64,000 nt of DNA from Leadbetterella lacunae (GTDB lineage Bacteria; Bacteroidota; Bacteroidia; Cytophagales; Spirosomataceae), in the NCBI RefSeq assembly GCF_042649125.1, contig NZ_JBHRYQ010000001.1:1798001-1862000 (forward strand), read 5' to 3'. Position 1 is the first letter of the stretch. Every line of letters begins with the position of its first letter. Below the pieces are notes generated by a model. That model was not told where the DNA came from. It saw only the letters and a list, made by a program, of their open reading frames with translations, and did no database searches. The position numbers and the translations under genes are program-made. Shown one piece after another: positions 26,001 through 32,500 of the stretch.

Positions 26001-29000
26001 CTTGTTGTACATCCGTTTGTTGTATTCGTTACTGTTACAGAATATGTTCCCGGCACACTTGGATTAATTGCCGCTGTTGTGGCACTGAAGGCCGAAGGGC
26101 CTGACCATGCGTAGGTTCCACCACCCGTTGCCGTTCTATTTACAGTAGTTGTCGTACATGTTAAGTTCGCAGTTCCTGTTATCGTTACCGTTGGTGCTGT
26201 AATGTCTTGTGTAATTGACGTAGTTGCACTTGTGGTACAACCGTTGGTAGTATTCGTTACTGTTACTGAATACGTTCCAGGAGCACTTGGATTTATTGCC
26301 GCCGTTGTCGCACTGAAGCTCGAAGGGCCTGACCATGCGTAGGTTCCACCACCTGTTGCTGTTCTATTTACACTAGTAGTTGTACAAGTTAGGTTCGCAG
26401 TTCCTGTGATCGTTACCGTAGGTGCTGTTATGTCTTGAGTTACCGAAGTAGTTGCACTTGTGGTACAACCGTTTGTCGTATTCGTTACTGTTACGGAATA
26501 CGTTCCTGACACACTTGGATTAATTGCTGCCGTTGTTGCACTGAAGGCCGAAGGACCTGACCATGCGTAGGTGCCACCACCTGTCGCCGTTCTATTTACA
26601 GTAGTTGTCGTACATGTTAAGTTCGCAGTTCCTGTTATCGTTACTGTTGGAGCTGTAATATTTTGAGTTACCGAAGTAGTTGCACTTGTGGTACAACCGT
26701 TTGTCGTATTCGTTACTGTTACAGAATACGTTCCAGGAGCACTTGGGTTTATCGCCGCTGTTGATGCACTAAAGGCCGAAGGGCCTGACCATGCATAGGT
26801 TCCACCACCTGTTGCCGTTCTATTTACAGTAGTTGTCGTACACGTTAAGTTCGCAGTTCCGGTTATCGTTACCGTTGGAGCTGTAATATTTTGAGTTACC
26901 GAAGTAGTTGCACTTGTGGTACAACCGTTTGTCGTATTTGTTACCGTTACGGAATAGGTTCCAGGAGCACTTGGGTTTATCGCCGCCGTTGTCGCACTGA
27001 AGCTCGAAGGGCCTGACCATGCATAGGTTCCACCACCTGTTGCCGTTCTATTTACAGTGGTTGTCGTACACGTTAAATTCGCAGTTCCGGTTATCGTTAC
27101 TGTTGGTGCTGTGATGTCTTGGGTTACCGAAGTAGTGGCACTTGCGGTACAACCGTTTGTTGTATTCGTTACCGTTACGGAATAGATTCCAAGTACGCTT
27201 GGGTTAATAGCGGCTGTTGTAGCACTAAATGCCGAAGGGCCTGACCATGCGTAGGTTCCACCACCTGTGGCTGTTCTATTTACAGTAGTTGTCGTACAAG
27301 TTAAATTTTCAGTTCCAGTTATTGTTACAGTAGGAGCTGTAATATTTTGAGTTACTGATGTTGTAGCTGTTGCAGTACACCCGTTTGCATTTGTAACTGT
27401 AACAGTATATGTTCCCGGATTACTAATCGAAGCAACTGCAGTTGTTGCACTGTAACCAGAAGGGCCAGACCATACATAAGTACCACCACCTGAGGCTGTC
27501 CTATTTACACTTGTTGTTGTACATGTTAAATTTGTTGATCCAGAAATACTCGCAGTAGGCAAAGTATTTACTACTACCGCCACAGTTGCAGTTGCCGAAC
27601 AACCCGCTGTGCTTGTAACTGTAACCGAATAGGTTCCTGCCATTGCTGTTGTTGCCGAAGCTCTAGTAGCGGTTACCGTAGAAGCAGTAAATCCGCCCGG
27701 ACCTGTCCAAGCATATGTACCTCCACCAGAAGCCGTCATACTAATAGTCTGTCCAACACACGTTGCACTACTTGTTGGGTTCGGTATTGGAGATGCGTTT
27801 ATTACAACTGCAGTAGTTGCAGAGGCAGAACATCCAAAATTATTTGTAGCAGTAACTGTATAAGTACCTGCGTTGGCTGTTGAAACATTAGTAATGGATG
27901 GGGTTCTAGATGTGCTAGAGTAACTATTCGGACCAGACCAGCTCCATGATACTCCGTTTACACCTGTTTCTGTTAGATTTAAAGTAGTCCCTTGACATAT
28001 CGGCCCATTATTACCAGGTACCGCTGTTGGTAAGCTTGTATTTCTAATACCAAAATTTGCATTCGTTACATTAACACCAGCAACAACCACACCCGTAAGA
28101 ATTCCATTTACTGTACCATCGTTTCCAGTGCCAGTTCCAAATTTCTCACCTGTGTTTGCCCATCCTGAGGGCAAACTTGCCGATGGAGGCGTGTTACCTA
28201 CTACTCCTTGCGTTGTACTTAGTACTACATTATATGTTAGGTTCCCAGGAATGTTGGTAATAGAATATGTACCATTTGTAGCGACTGTGGCTACCCCTAT
28301 TACTCTATTTGTAGTTGGATTTACCAAATTTGCATATAATGTTGCATTAGATGGCTTTCCTTGTCCTGTTCCGTCTACCGTGTTATTTGTTAGTGCATCA
28401 CAATCGTTAAAAACTGTTCCTGCTAAATCAACAACCGCAGGACAACAAAGATTAAATGTAGAAATTCGAATAGCCTGTTGAGCTGCATTTACAGCATTTG
28501 GACCGAGAACATAATTTACTGTTAAACTTTTAATTGCCAATGTACTACTAACCACAATCTGACCAGCGGCATCTCCAGGCTCTACGTTATTATTAGCACC
28601 AGATGCCCAGTTTGCAGTTGCGGTTTGGTTATTGGTACCAGATAAAGTAATTGATCCACTTGCCGCAAGAGTTATTGTAAGTGGCACATTGTTTCCGTTA
28701 ATATCTACAGCGGTAACTGTTACCTGATCTTGAAATGATGATTGCCCACCTGGTGCTCTTGACACATCTGAAGCGTCAATATCATCTATATTTAAACCAT
28801 TTAATATTACTGGATATTCAAAATCAAATTTTGCAGTTATAGTGGTTCCGTTCGGAATAATTGGGTTAGTTGTTGAATTACACGTAGTACAACCGTTATC
28901 TGCGTTATCCATATACAAAGTTAGATATGGCTGACCATAAGCACCGTTAGTACCGGATCTTATAGCATCATAAGCCGCATTTGCATCTTCAGTGATGGTT

Positions 29001-29227
29001 GTTGTAAAATTAAACGGATTTTTACTGTTTGTATTAGTACAACCGGGTATTGCACTCGTAACAGCAGCAGGTGGACCTCCAGCAGAACTTGCTGTTGGAA
29101 TCACAGTGGCAGACCCAGTGGTTGCAGTTTCCCAAGTAATAGCCGTTGACCCTAATGTACATTGTGCATAAAGGTCAATTGAAAAAGTACTTAGTACTAA
29201 TAAAATTATAGTGGAAAGTGATTTCAT
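16037..29227 (-). CDS. Giant secreted Ig/PKD-like and DUF11 repeat protein, N-terminal 4396 residues
   Basis: This is probably a cell-surface adhesin or a gliding/biofilm protein. What is visible: a signal peptide (about residues 1-22, ending YAQ); a unique domain to about 265; an SdrD-B-like domain (about 265-395); divergent Ig/PKD-like domains with Trp and paired Cys (about 400-630); 41 copies of a 76-residue Ig/PKD-like unit (about 631-3747); one SprB/PKD-like domain (about 3748-3826); two divergent DUF11 domains (about 3829-4045); then near-identical 117-residue DUF11 units. Composition is rich in Thr, Asn, Ser and Ala, with few Lys or Arg in the arrays. The stop at 16037 is not natural: a run of four G at 16773-16776 reads as three G at the same place in the next unit, which shifts the frame. 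The coding sequence then resumes in other frames to position 1. Secretion by the type IX system is a guess, because the C-terminus is outside the window. Confidence 0.9.
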   Translation of the reverse strand: MKSLSTIILLVLSTFSIDLYAQCTLGSTAITWETATTGSATVIPTASSAGGPPAAVTSAIPGCTNTNSKNPFNFTTTITEDANAAYDAIRSGTNGAYGQPYLTLYMDNADNGCTTCNSTTNPIIPNGTTITAKFDFEYPVILNGLNIDDIDASDVSRAPGGQSSFQDQVTVTAVDINGNNVPLTITLAASGSITLSGTNNQTATANWASGANNNVEPGDAAGQIVVSSTLAIKSLTVNYVLGPNAVNAAQQAIRISTFNLCCPAVVDLAGTVFNDCDALTNNTVDGTGQGKPSNATLYANLVNPTTNRVIGVATVATNGTYSITNIPGNLTYNVVLSTTQGVVGNTPPSASLPSGWANTGEKFGTGTGNDGTVNGILTGVVVAGVNVTNANFGIRNTSLPTAVPGNNGPICQGTTLNLTETGVNGVSWSWSGPNSYSSTSRTPSITNVSTANAGTYTVTATNNFGCSASATTAVVINASPIPNPTSSATCVGQTISMTASGGGTYAWTGPGGFTASTVTATRASATTAMAGTYSVTVTSTAGCSATATVAVVVNTLPTASISGSTNLTCTTTSVNRTASGGGTYVWSGPSGYSATTAVASISNPGTYTVTVTNANGCTATATTSVTQNITAPTVTITGTENLTCTTTTVNRTATGGGTYAWSGPSAFSATTAAINPSVLGIYSVTVTNTTNGCTASATTSVTQDITAPTVTITGTANLTCTTTTVNRTATGGGTYAWSGPSSFSATTAAINPSAPGTYSVTVTNTTNGCTTSATTSVTQNITAPTVTITGTANLTCTTTTVNRTATGGGTYAWSGPSAFSASTAAINPSAPGTYSVTVTNTTNGCTTSATTSVTQNITAPTVTITGTANLTCTTTTVNRTATGGGTYAWSGPSAFSATTAAINPSVSGTYSVTVTNTTNGCTTSATTSVTQDITAPTVTITGTANLTCTTTSVNRTATGGGTYAWSGPSSFSATTAAINPSAPGTYSVTVTNTTNGCTTSATTSITQDITAPTVTITGTANLTCTTTTVNRTATGGGTYAWSGPSAFSATTAAINPSVPGTYSVTVTNTTNGCTTSATTSVTQNITAPTVTITGTANLTCTTTTVNRTATGGGTYAWSGPSAFSATTAAINPSVPGTYSVTVTNTTNGCTTSATTSVTQNITAPTVTITGTANLTCTTTTVNRTATGGGTYAWSGPSAFSATTAAINPSVPGTYSVTVTNTTNGCTTSATTSVTQNITAPTVTITGTANLTCSTTSVNRTATGGGTYAWSGPSAFSATTAAINPSVPGTYSVTVTNTTNGCTTSATTSVTQDITAPTVTITGTANLTCTTTSVNRTATGGGTYAWSGPSALSATTAAINPSVPGTYSVTVTNTTNGCTTSATTSVTQDITAPTVTITGTANLTCTTTSVARTATGGGTYAWSGPSSFSATTAAINPSVPGTYSVTVTNTTNGCTTSATTSITQDITAPTVTITGTANLTCTTTTVNRTATGGGTYAWSGPSAFSATTAAINPSVPGTYSVTVTNTTNGCTTSATTSVTQDITAPIVTITGTANLTCTTTTVNRTATGGGTYAWSGPSAFSATTAAINPSVPGTYSVTVTNTTNGCTTSATTSITQDITAPTVTITGTANLTCTTTTVNRTATGGGTYAWSGPSAFSATTAAINPSVPGTYSVTVTNTTNGCTTSATTSVTQDITAPIVTITGTANLTCTTTSVARTATGGGTYAWSGPSAFSATTAAINPSVPGTYSVTVTNTTNGCTTSATTSITQDITAPTVTITGTANLTCTTTSVNRTATGGGTYAWSGPSAFSATTAAINPSVPGTYSVTVTNTTNGCTTSATTSVTQNITPPTVTITGTANLTCTTTTVNRTATGGGTYAWSGPSAFSATTAAINPSVPGTYSVTVTNTTNGCTTSATTSITQDITAPTVTITGTANLTCTTTTVNRTATGGGTYAWSGPSAFSATTAAINPSVPGTYSVTVTNTTNGCTTSATTSITQDITAPTVTITGTANLTCTTTSVNRTATGGGTYAWSGPSAFSATTAAINPSVPGTYSVTVTNTTNGCTTSATTSITQDITAPTVTITGTANLTCTTTTVNRTATGGGTYAWSGPSAFSASTAAINPSVPGTYSVTVTNTTNGCTASATTSVTQNITAPTVTITGTANLTCTTTTVNRTATGGGTYAWSGPSAFSATTAAINPSLPGTYSVTVTNTTNGCTTSATTSVTQDITAPTVTITGTANLTCTTTTVNRTATGGDTYAWSGPSAFNATTAAINPSVPGTYSVTVTNTTNGCTASATTSVTQNITAPTVTITGTANLTCTTTTTVNRTATGGGTYAWSGPSAFSATTAAINPSVPGTYSVTVTNTTNGCTTSATTSVTQDITAPIVTITGTANLTCTTTTVNRTATGGGTYAWSGPSAFSATTAAINPSVPGTYSVTVTNTTNGCTTSATTSITQDITAPTVTITGTANLTCTTTTVNRTATGGGTYAWSGPSALSATTAAINPSVPGTYSVTVTNTTNGCTTSATTSITQDITAPTVTITGTANLTCTTTSVARTATGGGTYAWSGPSSFSATTAAINPSVPGTYSVTVTNTTNGCTTSATTSITQDITAPTVTITGTANLTCTTTSVNRTATGGGTYAWSGPSAFSATTAAINPSVPGTYSVTVTNTTNGCTTSATTSVTQNITAPTVTITGTANLTCTTTTVNRTATGGGTYAWSGPSAFSATTAAINPSVPGTYSVTVTNTTNGCTTSATTSVTQDITAPTVTITGTANLTCTTTTVNRTATGGGTYAWSGPSAFSATTAAINPSVPGTYSVTVTNTTNGCTTSATTSVTQDITAPIVTITGTANLTCTTTTVNRTATGGGTYAWSGPSAFSATTAAINPSVPGTYSVTVTNTTNGCTTSATTSITQDITAPTVTITGTANLTCTTTTVNRTATGGGTYAWSGPSAFSATTAAINPSVPGTYSVTVTNTTNGCTTSATTSVTQDITAPTVTITGTANLTCTTTTVNRTATGGGTYAWSGPSAFSASTAAINPSVPGTYSVTVTNTTNGCTASATTSVTQNITAPTVTITGTANLTCTTTTVNRTATGGGTYAWSGPSAFSATTAAINPSVPGTYSVTVTNTTNGCTTSATTSVTQDITAPIVTITGTANLTCTTTTVNRTATGGGTYAWSGPSAFSATTAAINPSVPGTYSVTVTNTTNGCTTSATTSITQDITAPTVTITGTANLTCTTTTVNRTATGGGTYAWSGPSAFSATTAAINPSVPGTYSVTVTNTTNGCTTSATTSVTQDITAPTVTITGTANLTCTTTTVNRTATGGGTYAWSGPSAFSASTAAINPSVPGTYSVTVTNTTNGCTASATTSVTQNITAPTVTITGTANLTCTTTTVNRTATGGGTYAWSGPSAFSATTAAINPSLPGTYSVTVTNTTNGCTTSATTSVTQDITAPTVTITGTANLTCTTTTVNRTATGGDTYAWSGPSAFNATTAAINPSVPGTYSVTVTNTTNGCTASATTSVTQNITAPTVTITGTANLTCTTTTVNRTATGGGTYAWSGPSAFSATTAAINPSVPGTYSVTVTNTTNGCTTSATTSITQDITAPTVTITGTANLTCTTTTVNRTATGGGTYAWSGPSAFSATTAAINPSVPGTYSVTVTNTTNGCTTSATTSVTQNITAPTVTITGTANLTCTTTTVNRTATGGGTYAWSGPSAFSATTAAINPSAPGTYSVTVTNTTNGCTTSATTSVTQDITAPTISATGETLACFDPTGDIILTVSGGTSPFVFDWDNDGTGDFNDTKNLIGVGPGIYTVIVKGSNGCTSTTSAEIIFTACPSLTIDKIVDKESTIVPGILTYTITVVNTGNINLTNVVLTDDLAGAATLQSGDNTDPNILNVGETWVYQATYNVTQEDIDAGDDIVNTATVVTTEYPGPTSDSAVSTISQSPNLTINKIVDKTNINSPGLLTYSITVKNTGNVNLTNVVLSDDLAGSATLQSGDVADSGVLNVGETWVYQATYTATQSDIDAGTALVNTASVVTTEVPGPNIDNATTTITQTPSLTITKTQVGGQNPVTTPGTINYEVVVVNTGNQSLTNVAVSDTLPNGTLGTLVKTNESITNNNILEVGEMFTYTISYAVTQADIDAGNTLVNIATVKTTETPIVKTDTAATPVGQAPSLTITKTQVGGQNPVTTPGTINYEVVVVNTGNQSLTNVAVSDTLPNGTIGTLVKTNESITNNNILEVGETFTYTISYAVTQADIDAGNTLVNIATVKTTETPIVKTDTAATPVGQAPSLTITKTQVGGQNPVTTPGTINYEVVVVNTGNQSLTNVAVSDTLPNGTIGTLVKTNESITNNNILEVGETFTYTISYAVTQADIDAGNTLVNIATVKTTETQSLKPIQPQHQ
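17985..27335 (-). repeat. 41 tandem copies of a 228-bp Ig/PKD-like repeat
   Basis: The span from the first to the last copy of the unit boundary (GCTGTAAT or GCTGTGAT) is 9351 bases, equal to 41 x 228 plus 3. The extra codon is a Thr insertion near 22270. Each 76-residue unit contains TVTITGTANLTC, TATGGGTYAWSGPS and YSVTVTNTTNGC, so it has two Cys about 50 residues apart that could form one disulfide per domain. The frame is never broken. Substitutions are mainly synonymous plus a few alternations (SAF/SSF, TTTV/TTSV, VTQN/ITQD). Higher-order copies are visible: a tandem block of period 912 at about 19000-20842, a block of about 810 bases shared by 18480 and 22130, and three identical consecutive units at about 25510-26190. 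Confidence 0.95.
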
Positions 29228-29361
29228 TTATTTTACTTTTCGGTTTGTCTTATTTTTTGGATTGTGGATATTAGACCTTGATTTTCTAAAAAAGTATCAC
29301 ATTCTTTTAATTTTCGATGTGAACAATAAAAACTATCTAACGGTAACATAAATATCACACA

Positions 29362-29382
29362 CATACACGTATGCAAAAATTA
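29362..29382 (-). promoter_or_regulatory. Candidate promoter/operator of the giant repeat gene
   Basis: On the minus strand, TAATTTTTGCATA resembles the Bacteroidota -7 element TAnnTTTG with one extra base. It abuts a short inverted repeat, CATACACGTATG (29362-29373). This would give a 5' leader of roughly 130 bases. No convincing -33 element was found, so this is weak. Confidence 0.25.
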
Positions 29383-29401
29383 TGCCATTTTAAAATTCTA
29401 T

Positions 29402-29440
29402 AAAAAAAGGCCCCTCAACTATTATTGAAGAACCTCTTTT
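29402..29440 (-). terminator. Rho-independent terminator after the DUF937/OmpA-like gene
   Basis: On the minus strand, GAGGTTCTTCAA pairs with TTGAGGGGCCTTT (12 pairs including G-U) around a 6-base loop and is followed by a run of T. It lies 27 bases after the stop at 29467 and separates that gene from the giant repeat gene downstream on the same strand. Confidence 0.75.
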
Positions 29441-29466
29441 ATTTTTAACATTTTTTATAACAAATA

Positions 29467-30660
29467 CTATTTTTGTACAATTTTCATCTTTGGAAAATCG
29501 CCTCCAACACCACCAGAAACAGCATCTAAACGAATTAAATCTACTCCTTTTTTTGATAACAATTTCTTGATTGCAAATGCTCTTTTTACATTTAATTTTT
29601 CATCATTTTGAGGAGAGAAACCTGTTATTTTTATTTGAATATTTTTATCATTTTTTATTATGGAATAAAGACTATCTACTGCAGGTAAAGACTCAGGCTT
29701 CAATTCAAAACTATTCTCTAAAAATACAAAACTTTTCATTTCAAATTCTTTTCCAGCAGGCTCATTTCCAGCCACATAAGCTTTCAATTCTGTTAGATCA
29801 TTATTACTTACTGGCATTACCACTTCTGCAGCCAATGAGTCTTTAATTTCAAGTGTATCGCTCATATAAGCAGACTCTTCTAATACCTCAACAGGTGTTT
29901 CTTCGCTATTAAAAATTGATATCTGATCTTTATTCTGATAAATCAAATATCCAACTAAAGCGGCTACTATTACCCCTACTAAAATTAGCAATAGTTTATT
30001 AACAGACCTTGGCTCACTATCAACCTCTATTTCATAGCTATCTTTTGCAATCTCCTCTTTTTTCTCAGATACATTTTCATTTTTTTTCTGAGAAGAAAAC
30101 TTCATATTCGTAAGCTCTTGAAGTCCTAAAGCTGGAATCATTTTTTCCATTAAGGCATCCGGAGCTTTCTCAAATAAAGACTCATGGTGTTGCTTGATAA
30201 AATATGACAAATCCTCCTTGGTCATTTTTTCAGCATTAATTTTCTTTCCTAATAAATCCACTAGAATAGAAGAAATCAGACCTGAAAACATTAAGGTATT
30301 ATTTTTGCTAGTGTTGGCGTATTGACCAATCATACTAAGCAAAGGACTTTTATAAGCAGGAAAAATCTGACTCAATACTTTTGAACCATCTTTTACCAAT
30401 TCGTCAAATGAGCTTTTGTCTTTTAATTTTTCGTCTAAAGACTTACCTGACCCAACTTTCTGATATCTCTCGTTTACTTGATTAAATAGCATCCCAGCAC
30501 TCATGTCGCTGTTTGATCTTCTGATTAAACCTGCCACAAGCGTATAGAAAATGCCTTTTGATGCAATTTCAAAATCGCCCAAATTATCAGTTGTATAGGT
30601 GTTTAACTTATCTATAAAGCTATCTGCCAAAATATTATCGAAACTTTCGAACAAATTCAT
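29467..30660 (-). CDS. DUF937 / OmpA-like membrane protein
   Basis: The N-terminal part (about residues 1-195, numbering from the MNLFES start) resembles DUF937, a helical domain of unknown function. A region rich in Lys and Glu is followed by one hydrophobic segment (about 222-240, KLLLILVGVIVAALVGYLIY) and then a C-terminal OmpA-like fold (about 295-397). That fold has the segment around IKITGFSPQ, where OmpA domains contact peptidoglycan, but the usual NxxLSxxRA signature is only loosely kept (KLNVKRAFAIKKLL). I chose the MNLFES start at 30660; an in-frame ATG at 30690 would add ten residues. It is divergent from the dehydratase gene and lies between it and the giant adhesin. A role in anchoring a surface structure to the cell wall is conceivable but only inferred. 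Confidence 0.75.
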   Translation of the reverse strand: MNLFESFDNILADSFIDKLNTYTTDNLGDFEIASKGIFYTLVAGLIRRSNSDMSAGMLFNQVNERYQKVGSGKSLDEKLKDKSSFDELVKDGSKVLSQIFPAYKSPLLSMIGQYANTSKNNTLMFSGLISSILVDLLGKKINAEKMTKEDLSYFIKQHHESLFEKAPDALMEKMIPALGLQELTNMKFSSQKKNENVSEKKEEIAKDSYEIEVDSEPRSVNKLLLILVGVIVAALVGYLIYQNKDQISIFNSEETPVEVLEESAYMSDTLEIKDSLAAEVVMPVSNNDLTELKAYVAGNEPAGKEFEMKSFVFLENSFELKPESLPAVDSLYSIIKNDKNIQIKITGFSPQNDEKLNVKRAFAIKKLLSKKGVDLIRLDAVSGGVGGDFPKMKIVQK

Positions 30661-30767
30661 ATTTGAATTAAATTTATTTTTTTGGTGCAAAAAAACAAAA
30701 AAAACGTTGTTTTACCTATCTTTAAGGCATTAATATTATCTAAATAGTATTCAACCAATAAAATATA

Positions 30768-32495
30768 ATGCAAGACCAAAACACAAAAAAACTTCGTAGC
30801 CAAGATTGGTTCGGGAAAACTGGAAAAGACGGATTCATTTATCGCTCTTGGATAAAAAACCAAGGATATCCTGCTCACCAGTTTAAAGGAAAGCCAGTAA
30901 TTGGAATTTGTAACACTTGGTCAGAAACTACTCCATGTAACGGGCACTTCAGAGAAATAGCCCAATTTGTAAAAAATGGAATTTATGAGGCGGGTGGTTT
31001 TCCACTCGAATTTCCGGTGATGTCTTTGGGAGAAACCATAATAAGACCCACCGCTATGCTGTACAGAAATTTAGCTTCAATGACTGTAGAAGAAAGCATA
31101 AGAGGAAACCCTTTTGACGCTGTGGTACTCCTAACCGGGTGCGACAAAACCACGCCTTCGCTCGTAATGGGAGCAGCAAGCGTGGGCTTACCTACTATAG
31201 TGGTACCTGGCGGCCCAATGCTAAACGGACGTTTCCAAGGTAAGGCAATAGGCTCAGGAACAGACGTTTGGAGATTTGCGGATGATTTCAGAACCGGCAA
31301 AATGAGTGCAGAGGAATTTGAAGAAGCAGAGGCATGCATGAGCCGCTCAGCAGGACATTGTTCTACCATGGGTACCGCTTCTACAATGGCCGTAATGTGC
31401 GAAGCACTTGGACTAACCCTTCCCGGAATTTCGGCAATACCAGCGGTAGATTCTCGCAAAAAAATGCTTGCTCACATGACAGGTATGAGAGCCGTAGAAA
31501 TGGTAAAAGAAGACCTCACTATAGATAAAATATTAACCAAAGAAGCATTTGAAAATGCAATAAAAATTAATGCTGCGGTGGGAGGCTCAACAAATTTGAT
31601 TTTACACCTACTTGCTATCGCAAAACGTATTGGAGTAGATTTAAACCTTGAAGATTTCGATAGACTTGGAAGTTATATACCCCTCCTACTTAACTTAATG
31701 CCTTCGGGAAAATACCTGATGGAAGACTTTTATTATGCCGGCGGATTGCCAGTAGTTATAAAAGAATTAAGTGCAGAATTACGTCCTGAAGCTATTTCAG
31801 TAAATGGAAAAAGCATAATAGAAAATTCAGCAAAAGCTAGAAACTGGAACGAAGAGGTAATTAGCCCATTAGCTAAACCTCTAAAAGATCATGCTGGCAT
31901 AACGGTAGTAAAAGGAAATCTTGCCGAAAATGGAGCTGTTATCAAAATTTCTGCGGCTTCTGAGCATCTTCTAAAACATCGAGGAAAAGCAGTTGTTTTT
32001 GAGACTATTGAAGACTACCACACAAGAATTGACGACCCCAATTTAGACATAGATAAAGACAGCATAATGGTTCTTAAAAATGTAGGGCCAAAAGGATACC
32101 CAGGGATGCCAGAAGTTGGAAACATGGCACTTCCTAAAAAACTGATAGACCAAGGCGTAACTGACATGGTCAGAATATCGGATGCCCGAATGAGTGGCAC
32201 TGCTTATGGCACTGTTTTCTTACACGTTTCGCCTGAGTCAGCTATTGGAGGAACCCTCGGGTTGGTAGAAAATGGCGACTATATATATGTAGACGTAAAA
32301 AACAAAATCATCAATCTAGATGTATCTGACACAGTTCTAGCAGAAAGAAGAGCCAATTGGAAACCATTAGATCTTGGCTACGGAAGAGGCCACAACCAAA
32401 TGTATATTCAGCATGTAAACCAAGCACACGAAGGTGCTGACTTTGATTTCCTTGTTGGAAACTCAGGCAGTAAAGTTTCTAGAGAATCTCATTAA
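30768..32495 (+). CDS. IlvD/Edd-family sugar-acid dehydratase (L-arabinonate dehydratase-like)
   Basis: The 575-residue protein belongs to the Fe-S dehydratase family that includes dihydroxy-acid dehydratase and sugar-acid dehydratases. Cys57 (TPCN), Cys125 (GCDKT) and Cys198 (GHCSTMGTAS) match the three cluster ligands known in L-arabinonate dehydratase. The serine in the DARMSGTAYG segment (about residue 476) matches the catalytic serine. The segments CNTWSETTPCNGH, EFPVMSLGE and IRPTAMLYRNLASM are typical of the sugar-acid branch and not of biosynthetic IlvD. It should therefore dehydrate an aldonate to a 2-keto-3-deoxy acid; the substrate cannot be read from sequence. The gene is followed after 5 bases by a GSCFA gene. 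No other valine/isoleucine biosynthesis gene is nearby, which argues against the name ilvD. Confidence 0.85.
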   Translation: MQDQNTKKLRSQDWFGKTGKDGFIYRSWIKNQGYPAHQFKGKPVIGICNTWSETTPCNGHFREIAQFVKNGIYEAGGFPLEFPVMSLGETIIRPTAMLYRNLASMTVEESIRGNPFDAVVLLTGCDKTTPSLVMGAASVGLPTIVVPGGPMLNGRFQGKAIGSGTDVWRFADDFRTGKMSAEEFEEAEACMSRSAGHCSTMGTASTMAVMCEALGLTLPGISAIPAVDSRKKMLAHMTGMRAVEMVKEDLTIDKILTKEAFENAIKINAAVGGSTNLILHLLAIAKRIGVDLNLEDFDRLGSYIPLLLNLMPSGKYLMEDFYYAGGLPVVIKELSAELRPEAISVNGKSIIENSAKARNWNEEVISPLAKPLKDHAGITVVKGNLAENGAVIKISAASEHLLKHRGKAVVFETIEDYHTRIDDPNLDIDKDSIMVLKNVGPKGYPGMPEVGNMALPKKLIDQGVTDMVRISDARMSGTAYGTVFLHVSPESAIGGTLGLVENGDYIYVDVKNKIINLDVSDTVLAERRANWKPLDLGYGRGHNQMYIQHVNQAHEGADFDFLVGNSGSKVSRESH

Positions 32496-32500
32496 TATTT

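Noticed and set aside
1..27335. Regularly spaced repeats that might suggest a CRISPR array
   Set aside because: Units of 351 and 228 bases are contiguous and coding, with no unique spacers and no cas genes.
30768..32495. Biosynthetic dihydroxy-acid dehydratase (ilvD)
   Set aside because: Motifs around the three cluster Cys match the aldonate dehydratase branch and no other branched-chain amino acid gene is nearby.
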